Shown one piece after another: positions 55,101-63,172 of a stretch of 64,000 nucleotides of DNA. Origin of the DNA: Flavobacterium rivuli WB 3.3-2 = DSM 21788 (GTDB taxonomy: Bacteria > Bacteroidota > Bacteroidia > Flavobacteriales > Flavobacteriaceae); contig NZ_KB899970.1 in assembly GCF_000378485.1 (NCBI RefSeq), positions 248,001 through 312,000 of the forward strand. The letters are read 5' to 3'. Within the stretch, counting starts at the first letter, position 1. Each line of letters starts with the position of its first letter. The notes under the pieces are model-generated. The model made no database searches, was not told where the DNA came from, and saw nothing but the letters and a program-made list of their open reading frames with translations. Position numbers and translations under genes: made by a program.

Positions 55101-55426
55101 GGTATGGTATATAAACCGTGGGCTGCAGCATCTATATCTCTGCCAAGATCATCAAGCCCGTCCCAGTACACCTTATTTTCGCCGGATTCAAACCACACTT
55201 CTGATATAAGGTTGCGCACCCGCTCGCCGTCCTTGTTGTCTATAACAAAAGTTACGTAACCGCCCCGTTTTAAAGTAAAGGGTATTGCTATCTGCGATTT
55301 ATCCCTTACCTTATCTTTTTCCGCCTGAGCAAATGCAGTATTAGCTATTATAAAGCAATAGCCTATAGCGAAATATAAAATGTTTTTTAGAAGTTTATTG
55401 TAAGTAAAAATTTTAAAATGTGTCAT
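52106..55426 (-). CDS. large secreted protein: FlgD-like domain, beta-propeller and CBM9-like domain
   Basis: A 1106-residue exported protein with a signal peptide ending near residue 34 (NTAFAQA). First comes a FlgD-like Ig domain (FTLKRGGYVTFVIDNKDG; VYWDGLDDLGRDI). Long NHL-type propeller repeats follow (GIALDTKEHIYISDGGNSN; GITIDSKQQLWVAENDY). The C-terminal domain opening EIKVDGNPEEWG resembles CBM9/DOMON-like carbohydrate or haem-binding modules. No Por secretion tail is recognisable at the C-terminus (AAWGIWKFE). It probably acts in the periplasm or at the surface on glycans; enzyme activity is not evident. It stands alone, opposite to the acyltransferases on both sides. Confidence 0.75.
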   Translation of the reverse strand: MTHFKIFTYNKLLKNILYFAIGYCFIIANTAFAQAEKDKVRDKSQIAIPFTLKRGGYVTFVIDNKDGERVRNLISEVWFESGENKVYWDGLDDLGRDIDAAAHGLYTIPGKFVQPGNYIMRGIVHSKITPTYEFSLYNAGTPAWHTPTGTGGWMANHSPPQAALFVPANQSPTGEPAVYLGSYVTEGPDALIWTNLDGKKLGGKKWLGGIWTGAPYLARDTGDKADKNMFAYAASVWYQDKERKTSELRITGINTKKDKEILKYTLGNRDVNLNIESEINGLAVYNNKGVVSLQNQLIVIDLENGTVIKKINIDSPKGLTFNSKGQLFVISAKKLLRYDDINAPVIKAPKAIITKNLETPTGIALDTKEHIYISDGGNSNQVKIFNETGTFIRAIGKAGKSIAGKYDPLHMNNPAGITIDSKQQLWVAENDYLPKRVSVWSLNGDLITAFYGPSKYGGGGTVDYKDKNKFYYANREKGTMEFKIDWKTGENIITNILYRNTDIFKLPKRIASPETAIYHNEKRFFTNCYNSEPTAGTNIAFLFTERNGQLYPYVAMGDALFWDVLLQDNFLPAWPESSLNKKTKKPDKIDSFFMWIDLNADAQVQPDEVTITTGKATGVTVQNDLSFCLSLNKQAVQFKPTEYTKENNPIYKIDTFTVLVKDVSGKASSGGDQILTAKDGWMITTQGIGNYSKYSISGAKDGKPLWSYPNMWPGLHASHYAPLPDFSGELIGTTRLLGGLFNTNQKDGRDALWAVNSNHGMVYIFTADGLFVTTLFKPMRAGMKWNIEKPVRGMDLDSLTLSEENFWPTIVQTNDGNVYLQDGARSSLVQINGLQTIERLQSIPITISQKDINKSNDYLNNAKTLSSTTSSTILKIATNKEIKVDGNPEEWGTASWADIDKRGVKANFNSSNKPYNITAAVAVNSGKMYFAFRTGDSKLLKNTGEFDYAPFKTGGALDIMIGTNPNANAKRTQATEGDIRFLVTIINNKPYALLYKQVVAGTKQADRVPFSSPQRTITFDKVENVSSQIQFAASKDGDYEISIPLSVLKLSPKAGMTIKGDLGILRGDGEQTIARTYWSNKATSIISDIPSEAELTPAAWGIWKFE

Positions 55427-55865
55427 AAATTGTCTGGCGGCTATATGTTTAAAGAAAACACTAATACATGTAATTGGTGTAAAATATAAAACGAATAAAA
55501 GGATGATAAATTACGTTTTATTTAGTTGATAAATCCTATAAATTAACGGTTTAAAGAATAAATTATCATTAAATGTGTGTTTTTATAATGTTAAATGTGT
55601 TGATTGAAAATAGTAGCAATAATTTTGATAATATGTTAAGAAAAATCTCTAGCTTTTGTATATTTGGCTCGCAATAAATCGATTAATTTATCATTATTTG
55701 ATAGGCATTAATGAGGAGAATTATATAAAGATAAATTTGTTAACCAGTTTGGCTTTATGCTTTAAATTATAGTGTAATTATATTCAGACATATATTATTT
55801 AATTCTTTTTTTAATTCCATAGTAAATTTTAAGCCTTGAAATTAATATAATTCATAATAAACACT
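55427..55865. other. 439-base gene-free gap upstream of acyltransferase copy 2
   Basis: Very AT-rich, with no ORF worth reporting on either strand. The only clear signal is a -7 element at 55659. The left part should hold the promoter of the minus-strand propeller gene, but no good TAnnTTTG was found there. The right part (55667-55865) would be an unusually long leader for the acyltransferase. Confidence 0.6.
55659..55666 (+). promoter_or_regulatory. -7 element, possible promoter of acyltransferase copy 2
   Basis: TATATTTG with TTA about 20 bases upstream. It lies 200 bases before the ATG at 55866, so either the leader is long or a closer, non-consensus promoter is used. Confidence 0.35.
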
Positions 55866-57746
55866 ATGTTACAAAGTAATTCTAAAACTTCTTTTAGGTA
55901 TGATATTAATGCACTCAGGGCAATTGCAATAATTGGAGTTGTATTTTATCATTTTAAATTTAAATTTTTTACGGGAGGCTTTTCCGGGGTAGATGTTTTT
56001 TTTGTCATCTCTGGCTATTTAATGAGTCGTGTTGTAATCAATCAGATTGATAAAGGTAGTTTTTCATTTGTTAATTATTTTGAAAAGCGGCTTTTTAGAA
56101 TTGTTCCTGCTTTGCTTACTCTTATTGCTATAGTTGTAACGATTTGCTTTTTCATTTATCTCCCGGACGATTTTGTAATAAATCTTAAAAATGCGGCTTC
56201 CAGTATTTTGTTTCTGTCAAACATTTATTATTGGCGTAATCCTGCTTCTTATTTCAATCCAAGTGTTGAAGAAAATTTATTTTTACATACATGGTCACTT
56301 TCTGTTGAATGGCAATTTTATTTAATTTATCCTTTTATCCTGCTTTTTTTAAACAGAGTATTTAAAAAGAAATTGATATTCAAGACTATGTTTATAGCAC
56401 TTACTGTGATTTTATTTGCAGTTTCTATTGTAGCGTCTATATATAAAAGTAACTTTTCTTTCTATATGTTGCCTACCCGTTCATGGGAAATGCTTTTTGG
56501 TGGTATCGCGTTTTTTTTAGAAAGCAATGTAAGAAACATAAAGTGGCGCAAAATCATAGCGCTTGTTGGCTACTTTCTTATTTTTGTAGGCTTCTTTACT
56601 TTTACGGAGTTATTTGTTTGGCCAGGTTATTTTACATTAGTTCCTGTAATAGGTACTTTTTTTGTTATCATAGCTAATTATAATGACTTTATTATTGTAA
56701 AGCTTAAAAGTTTTCAGTTTGTTGGTAAAATTTCGTATTCATTATACTTATGGCATTGGCCGATATATGCAATTGCGCAATATTATGGTTTTGGAACAGG
56801 AATAATAGCATCTGCTGTGTATTGCGTGCTTTCTCTAATTGGAGGATATTTATCTTATAAATATATAGAGTCTATACAGTTTGAACGTAAAAGAACAATA
56901 TTTGCCAGTATAGTAATATTATGTGTAGGGGTGGTTTCTTTGGCGCATTTTAATGTAAATAGACTGCTTTATGATGATAAAACAATAGTAATTGCAGAAA
57001 ATGCACAAACTAAGCAGACTCCTTTTTATATTCAATATGGAAGCACTTGTTTTGTGTCGTCCTATAAGTCTCTTGACGAAAAAGAATGTATGTGTTTTGC
57101 CAATGGAAAAAAAAACATCTTACTTATTGGCGATAGCCATTTAGCACAATTATCGCAGTCCTTACGTGAAAATTTTGCTCGCGATAACATTAATTTCTTA
57201 CAGGCCACCGCTCCCGGTACTTTGCCTACGGTAAAAAATTATTATGATAAAAAAAATAATTTAAGGGAATTGATGGATTATATTTACAAAGATTTCATTC
57301 CAAAAAATGCAAGCAAGATAGATGGTGTTATTATAACTGCAAATTGGACACGGCAAAAAGAGGTTCAGCAGGATAGTATTCTTTACGGTATAAAAGAATC
57401 TATTGCATATCTTAAACATTACAATATACCAGCTGTAGTAATAGGTCAGACTGAAAGCTATAGCGTTTCTTATCCTACTATTGCAGCCAGAAACAACCAA
57501 TACGGTGTGGATGTCAAATTTTACTTAATTGATTATGGATTACAACTTAATAGTTACCTAAAGTCTAATCTCAAAGATATATACATTAACGTGCTTAGGA
57601 ACGATAGTGTTCCTCCGTTGTCTGCAAAAAATGAAACGTACATGCATGATAGAGATCATGTTACCAAATACGGTGCCGACCTCCTAATAGAAAGAATAAT
57701 AAAAGAACCGATTTGGAGAAACTTTGTAAATAAGGTGAATAAATAA
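55866..57746 (+). CDS. acyltransferase family 3 with SGNH domain (OafA-like), copy 2
   Basis: A 626-residue paralogue of the protein at 50211, aligned end to end and identical at well over half of positions by eye. Shared segments include LRAIAIIGVV, GVDVFFVISGYLMSR, NILLIGDSHLAQLSQSL and the C-terminal DHVTKYGADLL. All catalytic positions of both domains are kept. It differs most around residues 375-400. The gene is noticeably more AT-rich than copy 1, so the two have drifted or one was acquired. It is monocistronic and ends at a strong terminator. Confidence 0.92.
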   Translation: MLQSNSKTSFRYDINALRAIAIIGVVFYHFKFKFFTGGFSGVDVFFVISGYLMSRVVINQIDKGSFSFVNYFEKRLFRIVPALLTLIAIVVTICFFIYLPDDFVINLKNAASSILFLSNIYYWRNPASYFNPSVEENLFLHTWSLSVEWQFYLIYPFILLFLNRVFKKKLIFKTMFIALTVILFAVSIVASIYKSNFSFYMLPTRSWEMLFGGIAFFLESNVRNIKWRKIIALVGYFLIFVGFFTFTELFVWPGYFTLVPVIGTFFVIIANYNDFIIVKLKSFQFVGKISYSLYLWHWPIYAIAQYYGFGTGIIASAVYCVLSLIGGYLSYKYIESIQFERKRTIFASIVILCVGVVSLAHFNVNRLLYDDKTIVIAENAQTKQTPFYIQYGSTCFVSSYKSLDEKECMCFANGKKNILLIGDSHLAQLSQSLRENFARDNINFLQATAPGTLPTVKNYYDKKNNLRELMDYIYKDFIPKNASKIDGVIITANWTRQKEVQQDSILYGIKESIAYLKHYNIPAVVIGQTESYSVSYPTIAARNNQYGVDVKFYLIDYGLQLNSYLKSNLKDIYINVLRNDSVPPLSAKNETYMHDRDHVTKYGADLLIERIIKEPIWRNFVNKVNK

Positions 57747-57759
57747 ACCGTTTATTTAC

Positions 57760-57804
57760 TATTATACAAAAAGACAGGCGATTGCCTGTCTTTTTTGTAT
57801 AATA
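57760..57804. terminator. bidirectional terminator between acyltransferase copy 2 and lptB
   Basis: A near-perfect hairpin with GC core agacaggc-gatt-gcctgtct, extended by A/T pairs on each side (tattatacaaaa ... ttttgtataata) to a span of 45 bases. T-runs are present for both directions. Confidence 0.88.
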
Positions 57805-57816
57805 ATGAATGTCAAT

Positions 57817-58605
57817 TTACAATTCTTCCTGTTCCGGTACTTGTGCCGAAGCGCCTTTAGGTAAGTGAAAATCGATTTTCTTTTTACGGAGCTCAAAATT
57901 TTGGCCAAGGTATACTTTACGCACCATTTCGTCCTGAACCAATTCTTCCGGAACACCGGCCTTAAGGATTCCACCTTCAAACATCAGGTAAGTTTTGTCT
58001 GTAATGGCAAGGGTTTCCTGTACGTTATGGTCGGTAATAAGGATGCCTATGTTTTTGTCTTTAAGTTGTGCTACAATACGCTGAATATCCTCTACAGCCA
58101 CAGGGTCTACCCCTGCAAATGGTTCATCAAGAAGAATAAACTTAGGATCTGTAGCAAGGGCGCGGGCAATCTCTGTACGGCGACGCTCACCACCCGATAA
58201 TAAATCGCCGCGGTTGGTGCGTATGTGCTGCAAAGAAAACTCGTCTATAAGGGCTTCCATCTTAGCTTCCTGCTCTTTTTTAGACAAGGTAGTAAGTTGT
58301 AGTACGCTAAGTATATTATCTTCAATACTCAGTTTCCTGAAAACCGATGCTTCCTGGGCAAGGTAACCAATACCGTTCTGGGCACGCTTGTACATAGGGA
58401 AATCTGTAATTTCCATATTGTCAAGGTATATCTTGCCGCTGTTAGGTTTAACGAGTCCTACAATCATGTAGAACGATGTGGTTTTACCGGCACCGTTAGG
58501 GCCCAGCAAACCTACAATTTCGCCCTGGTTAACCTCTACCGATATGCCTTTTACAACGCTACGGCCTTTATATGTCTTGATAAGGTTATCTGCCCTTAAT
58601 TTCAT
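57817..58605 (-). CDS. lptB: LPS export ABC transporter ATPase LptB
   Basis: A 262-residue ATPase with Walker A GPNGAGKTT (residues 34-42), Q-loop YLAQEASVFRKL, signature LLSGGERRRTEIARAL, Walker B FILLDEPFAGVDP and the His switch ITDHNVQ. The pattern (YLAQE, VFRKLS, LSGGERRR) is specific for LptB, which powers LPS extraction from the inner membrane with LptFG. It is the last gene of the kpsF-tatC-CMD-lptB run. The C-terminal extension (about residues 240-262) is slightly longer than in E. coli. Confidence 0.95.
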   Translation of the reverse strand: MKLRADNLIKTYKGRSVVKGISVEVNQGEIVGLLGPNGAGKTTSFYMIVGLVKPNSGKIYLDNMEITDFPMYKRAQNGIGYLAQEASVFRKLSIEDNILSVLQLTTLSKKEQEAKMEALIDEFSLQHIRTNRGDLLSGGERRRTEIARALATDPKFILLDEPFAGVDPVAVEDIQRIVAQLKDKNIGILITDHNVQETLAITDKTYLMFEGGILKAGVPEELVQDEMVRKVYLGQNFELRKKKIDFHLPKGASAQVPEQEEL

Positions 58606-58614
58606 AATACTCTG

Positions 58615-58980
58615 TTATATTGTTGTTTCGCCTGCCTGCTCTTCGAGTGCTTCCCAAAATTCGTAAGCACGGCGCAGGTGAGGTATTACTATGGTGCCGC
58701 CCACAAGGGTTGCAATGCCCAGCGCCTCCATAACCTCGGCTTTGGTAAGGCCTTCTTTGTGGCTGGTTTCAAGATGGTATTTTACACAGTCGTCGCAGCG
58801 CAATACTGCCGATGCCACAAGGCCAAGCAGTTCTTTTGTTTTAACATCAAGCGCACCCTCCATATAGGCATTGGTGTCCAGGTTAAAAATACGCTTAATA
58901 ACTTTGTTGTTGTCTGCCAGTAACTTGTCGTTCATTTTCTGGCGGTAGTCGTTAAATTCCTGTACTATATTATCAGCCAT
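58615..58980 (-). CDS. carboxymuconolactone decarboxylase-family protein (AhpD-like)
   Basis: A 121-residue all-helical CMD-fold protein with the redox pair and histidine in VLRCDDCVKYHLE near residue 57. This is the arrangement of AhpD-type peroxidase partners rather than true lactone decarboxylases. The frame begins at ATG 58989 (three extra residues), but MADNIVQEF at 58980 fits relatives better; both starts overlap the end of tatC. It is co-transcribed with tatC and lptB. A role in thiol redox or peroxide defence is inferred only from the CxxC. Confidence 0.87.
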   Translation of the reverse strand: MADNIVQEFNDYRQKMNDKLLADNNKVIKRIFNLDTNAYMEGALDVKTKELLGLVASAVLRCDDCVKYHLETSHKEGLTKAEVMEALGIATLVGGTIVIPHLRRAYEFWEALEEQAGETTI

Positions 58981-59800
58981 TGGTTTCATCTATTTTAGGT
59001 GTCTTATTCATACGGGCAGCAATAAGTATACTTGCCTCAAATAATATAATAAGTGGTATGGTAACTGTCATCTGGCTCACAACATCGGGTGGGGTAACAA
59101 CAGCGGCTACAATTAGTATAATTACATAAGCATAACGCCTGTATGTTCTCAAAAATGATGCCGATACTATTCCCAGCTTGGCAAGGAAGAATATAATAAT
59201 GGGCATTTCAAATACCAGCCCGCATGATATTACCGTAGTTTTTACAAGGCTAAGGTAGGAGTCAAGGTCAATATTGTTCTCTACCACTTCACTAATCTGG
59301 TAGTTTGCCAAAAAGTTAATGGACAGCGGCATAATAAGGTAATACCCAAAAAGCACCCCCAAAAAGAAAAGAAGCGATGTAGATAGTATAAAAGCAATCG
59401 CATTTTTCTTCTCGTTGTCGTAAAGTGCCGGGCGTATAAACTTCCAGAACTCCCATAAAATAAAAGGAAATGCAAGGATAAGGCCTGCTGTTATAGATGT
59501 CCATATATCTGTAGAGAACTGCCCGTCCATAGTACGGGATTGTATTTTAAAAGGTATCTCTGTAATACAAAAACTTTTATCGAGGTCATACTTATTAGCC
59601 AGTTCGCAAAAAATGCGGTAGGTAAGAAAACTTGATTTTTGTGGTGCAAATATTATTTCTTCAAATATAAATTTGCTAAAAGTAAAAGCTACACATCCGC
59701 CTATTAATATGGCAATGGTACTGCGTACAAGCAGCCAGCGCAGTTCTTCAAGATGATCCATAAACGACATTTCGCTGCCGTCCTTTTTGTTTTTTGCCAT
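58973..59800 (-). CDS. tatC: Sec-independent protein translocase TatC
   Basis: A 275-residue protein with six transmembrane helices and the conserved N-terminus MSFMDHLEELRWLLVRS (residues 11-27). SAFPFILWEFWKFIRPALYDNEKK-like family positions follow, including FILWEFWKFIRPAL, and FEMPIIIFFLAKLGIV lies in the third and fourth helices. It is the signal-recognition core of the Tat pathway. No tatA or tatB lies nearby. The final residues overlap the CMD gene start. Confidence 0.95.
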   Translation of the reverse strand: MAKNKKDGSEMSFMDHLEELRWLLVRSTIAILIGGCVAFTFSKFIFEEIIFAPQKSSFLTYRIFCELANKYDLDKSFCITEIPFKIQSRTMDGQFSTDIWTSITAGLILAFPFILWEFWKFIRPALYDNEKKNAIAFILSTSLLFFLGVLFGYYLIMPLSINFLANYQISEVVENNIDLDSYLSLVKTTVISCGLVFEMPIIIFFLAKLGIVSASFLRTYRRYAYVIILIVAAVVTPPDVVSQMTVTIPLIILFEASILIAARMNKTPKIDETNG

Positions 59801-59801
59801 G

Positions 59802-60767
59802 TTACAGTATCCCTTCTTTAAGTATGTCGTGCAGGTGCAATACGCCCTTATATTCTCCGTCGTCTACCACTACAAGTTGCGTTATAGCGTAGTTTTCCAT
59901 TGTGTTAAAGGCATGGGTTACCATGTCTTTACTGGTTATTGTTTTTGGGTTTTTAGTCATTACATCGGCAGCGGTAACACCGGCTATGTTGTCGCGGTCG
60001 TTAAGCATGCGCCTTATATCGCCATCGGTAATTATGCCTATAACCTTATTATTCTCTACCACTGCGGTAACACCAAGCCTTTTTTCAGATATTTCCATGA
60101 TAGCCTGCTTAACGCTGCTATACGGCCCTACCACAGGTTTATGTGTACCATCGAGCATATCGCCTACGCGTAAAAGTAATCTTTTTCCTAATGCGCCACC
60201 GGGGTGGTATTTAGCAAAATCATTACTTGTAAAGCCGCGCATCTCCATTAGGCAAACGGCAAGGGCATCGCCCAGTACCAGCTGTGCCGTAGTGCTGTTA
60301 GTAGGGGCAAGGTTATCCGGGTCGGCTTCCCTGTCTACATACGCATTAAGTACATAATTAGATTGCTTGCCTAAAAAGGAACTTTTATTTGCTGTAATGC
60401 CAATAAGTATGTTGCCGTCGCGTTTTAATAGCGGAGCCAGTACTTTAATCTCGGGGCTGTTGCCGCTTTTAGAGATGCATATAACCACATCGCCGGGCTG
60501 CACCATACCCAGATCACCATGAATGGCTTCGGCGGCATGTAAAAACAGGGCAGGGGTTCCGGTAGAATTTAGGGTGGCTACAATTTTTGCAGCAATAAGT
60601 GCGCTTTTGCCTATGCCTGTAATTATCAGGCGGCCGGTGCTTTCATAAATAATTTGTGCGGCTTTGGCAAAATCGTCGTCAAGGTACTGCACGAGGGCAG
60701 CAATGCTCTCACTTTCAGAAAGTATGGTTTTTTTGGCAGATGCCAGTATTGCTTCGTTATTGATCAA
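59802..60767 (-). CDS. kpsF: arabinose-5-phosphate isomerase, KpsF/KdsD/GutQ family
   Basis: A 321-residue enzyme: an N-terminal SIS domain (GRLIITGIGKSALIAAKIVATL; ISKSGNSPEI; FAKYHPGGALGKRL) and two CBS domains (from about residue 205, and 270 to the end). It interconverts ribulose-5-phosphate and arabinose-5-phosphate, the first step to Kdo for LPS. It starts with TTG at 60767, divergent from recQ; the stop lies one base before tatC. Its place upstream of lptB joins two LPS functions in one unit. Confidence 0.92.
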   Translation of the reverse strand: MINNEAILASAKKTILSESESIAALVQYLDDDFAKAAQIIYESTGRLIITGIGKSALIAAKIVATLNSTGTPALFLHAAEAIHGDLGMVQPGDVVICISKSGNSPEIKVLAPLLKRDGNILIGITANKSSFLGKQSNYVLNAYVDREADPDNLAPTNSTTAQLVLGDALAVCLMEMRGFTSNDFAKYHPGGALGKRLLLRVGDMLDGTHKPVVGPYSSVKQAIMEISEKRLGVTAVVENNKVIGIITDGDIRRMLNDRDNIAGVTAADVMTKNPKTITSKDMVTHAFNTMENYAITQLVVVDDGEYKGVLHLHDILKEGIL

Positions 60768-60788
60768 GCTTACGAATTGTTTAAAAAG

Positions 60789-60818
60789 TTGCGGGTGTAA
60801 AAGATTTTTGTATCTTTA
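60789..60818 (+). promoter_or_regulatory. recQ promoter
   Basis: TTG at 60789-60791, exactly 19 bases, TATCTTTA at 60811-60818 (TAnnTTTG with one change). Transcription would begin near 60825, some 30 bases before the ATG at 60856, which rules out the longer upstream reading frame. Confidence 0.6.
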
Positions 60819-60855
60819 TGTTCTGCAAATTTATGTAAATTACTATAAAGATATA

Positions 60856-63051
60856 ATGAAATCGACCGAAATTGACTTACATAAAGAGTTAAAAAAATAT
60901 TTTGGTTTTAACAAATTCAAGGGCCTTCAGGAAGGTGTGGTTCAAAGCATCATCTCTGGCAACAACACATTTGTAATAATGCCTACGGGTGGCGGTAAAT
61001 CTCTTTGTTACCAGCTGCCTGCCTTAGTGCTGGAAGGGACAGCCATAGTGGTTTCCCCGCTAATCGCGCTCATGAAAAACCAGGTAGATGCTATACGCAG
61101 CCTGTCATCTGAAGCGGGAATAGCCCATGTACTAAACTCATCGCTTACCAAAACAGAAATTAACCAGGTTAAAAAGGACATTACGTCCGGACTTACCAAA
61201 CTGCTTTACGTTGCCCCCGAGTCGCTTACTAAAGAAGAGTATACCGCGTTTTTAAAAACGGTGCCTGTATCTTTTGTGGCTATAGACGAGGCACACTGTA
61301 TATCGGAGTGGGGACATGATTTCCGTCCGGAGTACCGTAACCTGCGAACCATAATCCGTAATCTTGGCGATGTACCTATTATAGGCCTTACCGCCACGGC
61401 AACACCCAAGGTACAGGAAGATATACTTAAAAACCTCGACATGAGCGATGCCAATACCTTTAAGGCATCGTTTAACAGGCCCAACCTGTATTACGAAATA
61501 CGCCCTAAGGCAAAAACTGTCGAGTCGGATATTATACGTTTTATCCGCCAGCATAAAGGTAAATCGGGCGTTATTTACTGTCTAAGCCGTAAAAAGGTAG
61601 AGGAAATTGCACAGGTATTACAGGTAAACGGCATTAGTGCTGTGCCTTACCATGCAGGGCTCGACGCTAAAACCCGCGCACGCCACCAGGACATGTTCCT
61701 TATGGAAGATGTAGATGTGGTGGTTGCTACCATTGCCTTTGGTATGGGTATAGATAAACCCGATGTTCGTTTTGTAATTCACCATGACATTCCTAAATCG
61801 CTCGAAAGTTATTATCAGGAAACAGGTAGGGCTGGACGCGATGGTGGCGAAGGACACTGTCTTGCCTACTATGCTTATAAGGACATAGAAAAGCTGGAGA
61901 AATTTATGAGTGGCAAGCCTGTAGCCGAACAGGAGATAGGTTTTGCACTATTGCAGGAAGTTGTGGCATACGCCGAAACATCTATGAGCCGCCGTAAGTT
62001 TTTGTTACACTATTTTGGTGAGGAATTTGATGCGGAAACCGGGGATGGCCATGAAATGGACGATAACACCCGTAACCCTAAAAAGAAAAAAGAAGCAAAA
62101 GACGATGTGGTTACCCTGCTTAAAGTGGTTAGGGATACCAAAATGCTCTATAAAAGCAAAGAGATTTTATTTACACTTACCGGTAAGGTAAACGCTGTAA
62201 TTAAAGCCCACCGTACCGATGCACAAACATTTTTTGGAATAGGTAAGGAGTTTGAAGAAAAGCACTGGATGGCTCTTTTGCGCCAGGTGCTTGTAGCAGG
62301 TTACCTCTCTAAAGATATAGAAACGTATGGGGTTATAAAGCTTACACCTGCGGGCGAAGCTTTTATTGCCAACCCTAAGTCGTTCATGATGACCGAAGAC
62401 CACGACTTTAATGAAACTGACGAGGAGGCAACTATTACAGCAGCAAAATCGGCTGGAGTGGCAGATGAAGCGCTTAATGCAATGCTTAAAGACCTGCGTA
62501 AAAAAGTGGCTAAAAAGCTGGGTGTACCACCATTTGTGGTATTTCAGGATCCGTCGCTTGATGATATGGCACTTAAATATCCTGTATCTATAGAGGAGTT
62601 AAGCGGTGTACATGGCGTAGGCGAAGGTAAAGCTAAAAAATATGGTAAAGAGTTTGTAGAGTTGATAGCGCGTTATGTAGAGGATAACGATATTATGCGC
62701 CCTGACGATCTTGTGGTTAAAACTACCGGAGCTAACTCGGCCTTAAAATTATACATCATCCAGAATATAGACAGGAAGCTTTCGCTAAATGATATTGCAA
62801 AAGCTAAAGGCCTTGATATGGATGCCTTGATGAAGGAAATGGAACAGATTGTCTATTCCGGTACAAAGCTTAACATTAAATATTGGATAGACGATATACT
62901 TGACGAAGACCAGCAGGAAGAGATACATGATTTCTACATGGGGTCAGAGTCTGATAGTATTAAAGACGCCCTTAAAGAATTTGATGGCGACTATGATACC
63001 GAAGAACTAAGGTTGATGCGTATAAAGTTTATTAGCGAAGTAGCTAATTAG
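60856..63051 (+). CDS. recQ: ATP-dependent DNA helicase RecQ
   Basis: A 731-residue helicase. It has Walker A MPTGGGKSLCYQLPA (around residue 41), AIDEAHCISEWGHDFRPEY, LTATATPKVQEDI, YCLSRKKVEEIAQVL and ATIAFGMGIDKPDVRFVIHHD, then RQC and HRDC regions. In the zinc-binding segment after TSMSRRKFLLHYFGEEF the four usual cysteines are absent and replaced by polar residues (ETGDGHEMDDN). It unwinds DNA in recombination and fork repair. The frame is open back to 60664, but that part overlaps kpsF and the promoter lies inside it. Confidence 0.95.
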   Translation: MKSTEIDLHKELKKYFGFNKFKGLQEGVVQSIISGNNTFVIMPTGGGKSLCYQLPALVLEGTAIVVSPLIALMKNQVDAIRSLSSEAGIAHVLNSSLTKTEINQVKKDITSGLTKLLYVAPESLTKEEYTAFLKTVPVSFVAIDEAHCISEWGHDFRPEYRNLRTIIRNLGDVPIIGLTATATPKVQEDILKNLDMSDANTFKASFNRPNLYYEIRPKAKTVESDIIRFIRQHKGKSGVIYCLSRKKVEEIAQVLQVNGISAVPYHAGLDAKTRARHQDMFLMEDVDVVVATIAFGMGIDKPDVRFVIHHDIPKSLESYYQETGRAGRDGGEGHCLAYYAYKDIEKLEKFMSGKPVAEQEIGFALLQEVVAYAETSMSRRKFLLHYFGEEFDAETGDGHEMDDNTRNPKKKKEAKDDVVTLLKVVRDTKMLYKSKEILFTLTGKVNAVIKAHRTDAQTFFGIGKEFEEKHWMALLRQVLVAGYLSKDIETYGVIKLTPAGEAFIANPKSFMMTEDHDFNETDEEATITAAKSAGVADEALNAMLKDLRKKVAKKLGVPPFVVFQDPSLDDMALKYPVSIEELSGVHGVGEGKAKKYGKEFVELIARYVEDNDIMRPDDLVVKTTGANSALKLYIIQNIDRKLSLNDIAKAKGLDMDALMKEMEQIVYSGTKLNIKYWIDDILDEDQQEEIHDFYMGSESDSIKDALKEFDGDYDTEELRLMRIKFISEVAN

Positions 63052-63087
63052 CAGTTTTACAGTTTCACTCTCAGTTTACAGTAAAAT

Positions 63088-63129
63088 AAAAATCGCGGTA
63101 ACAGTTTAATAATTGTTACCGTGATTTTT
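63088..63129. terminator. terminator between recQ and the small protein gene
   Basis: aaaaatcgcggtaaca (63088-63103) pairs with tgttaccgtgattttt (63114-63129) with one G-T type mismatch around a 10-base loop. A T-run follows on the + side and an A-run precedes, so it can act for both convergent genes. Confidence 0.82.
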
Positions 63130-63172
63130 TTAATTATTCACGGGCGGTGAAAACTGTGACTGCGACTGAAAA

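Noticed and set aside
59787-60357. Two + strand frames (128 and 151 codons) opposite kpsF
   Set aside because: Both are antisense to a well-conserved SIS-CBS enzyme and have no matching features.
60664-60855. 64-codon N-terminal extension of RecQ
   Set aside because: It overlaps the kpsF start on the other strand, and the recQ promoter lies within it. RecQ homologues begin near MKSTEIDLHKEL.
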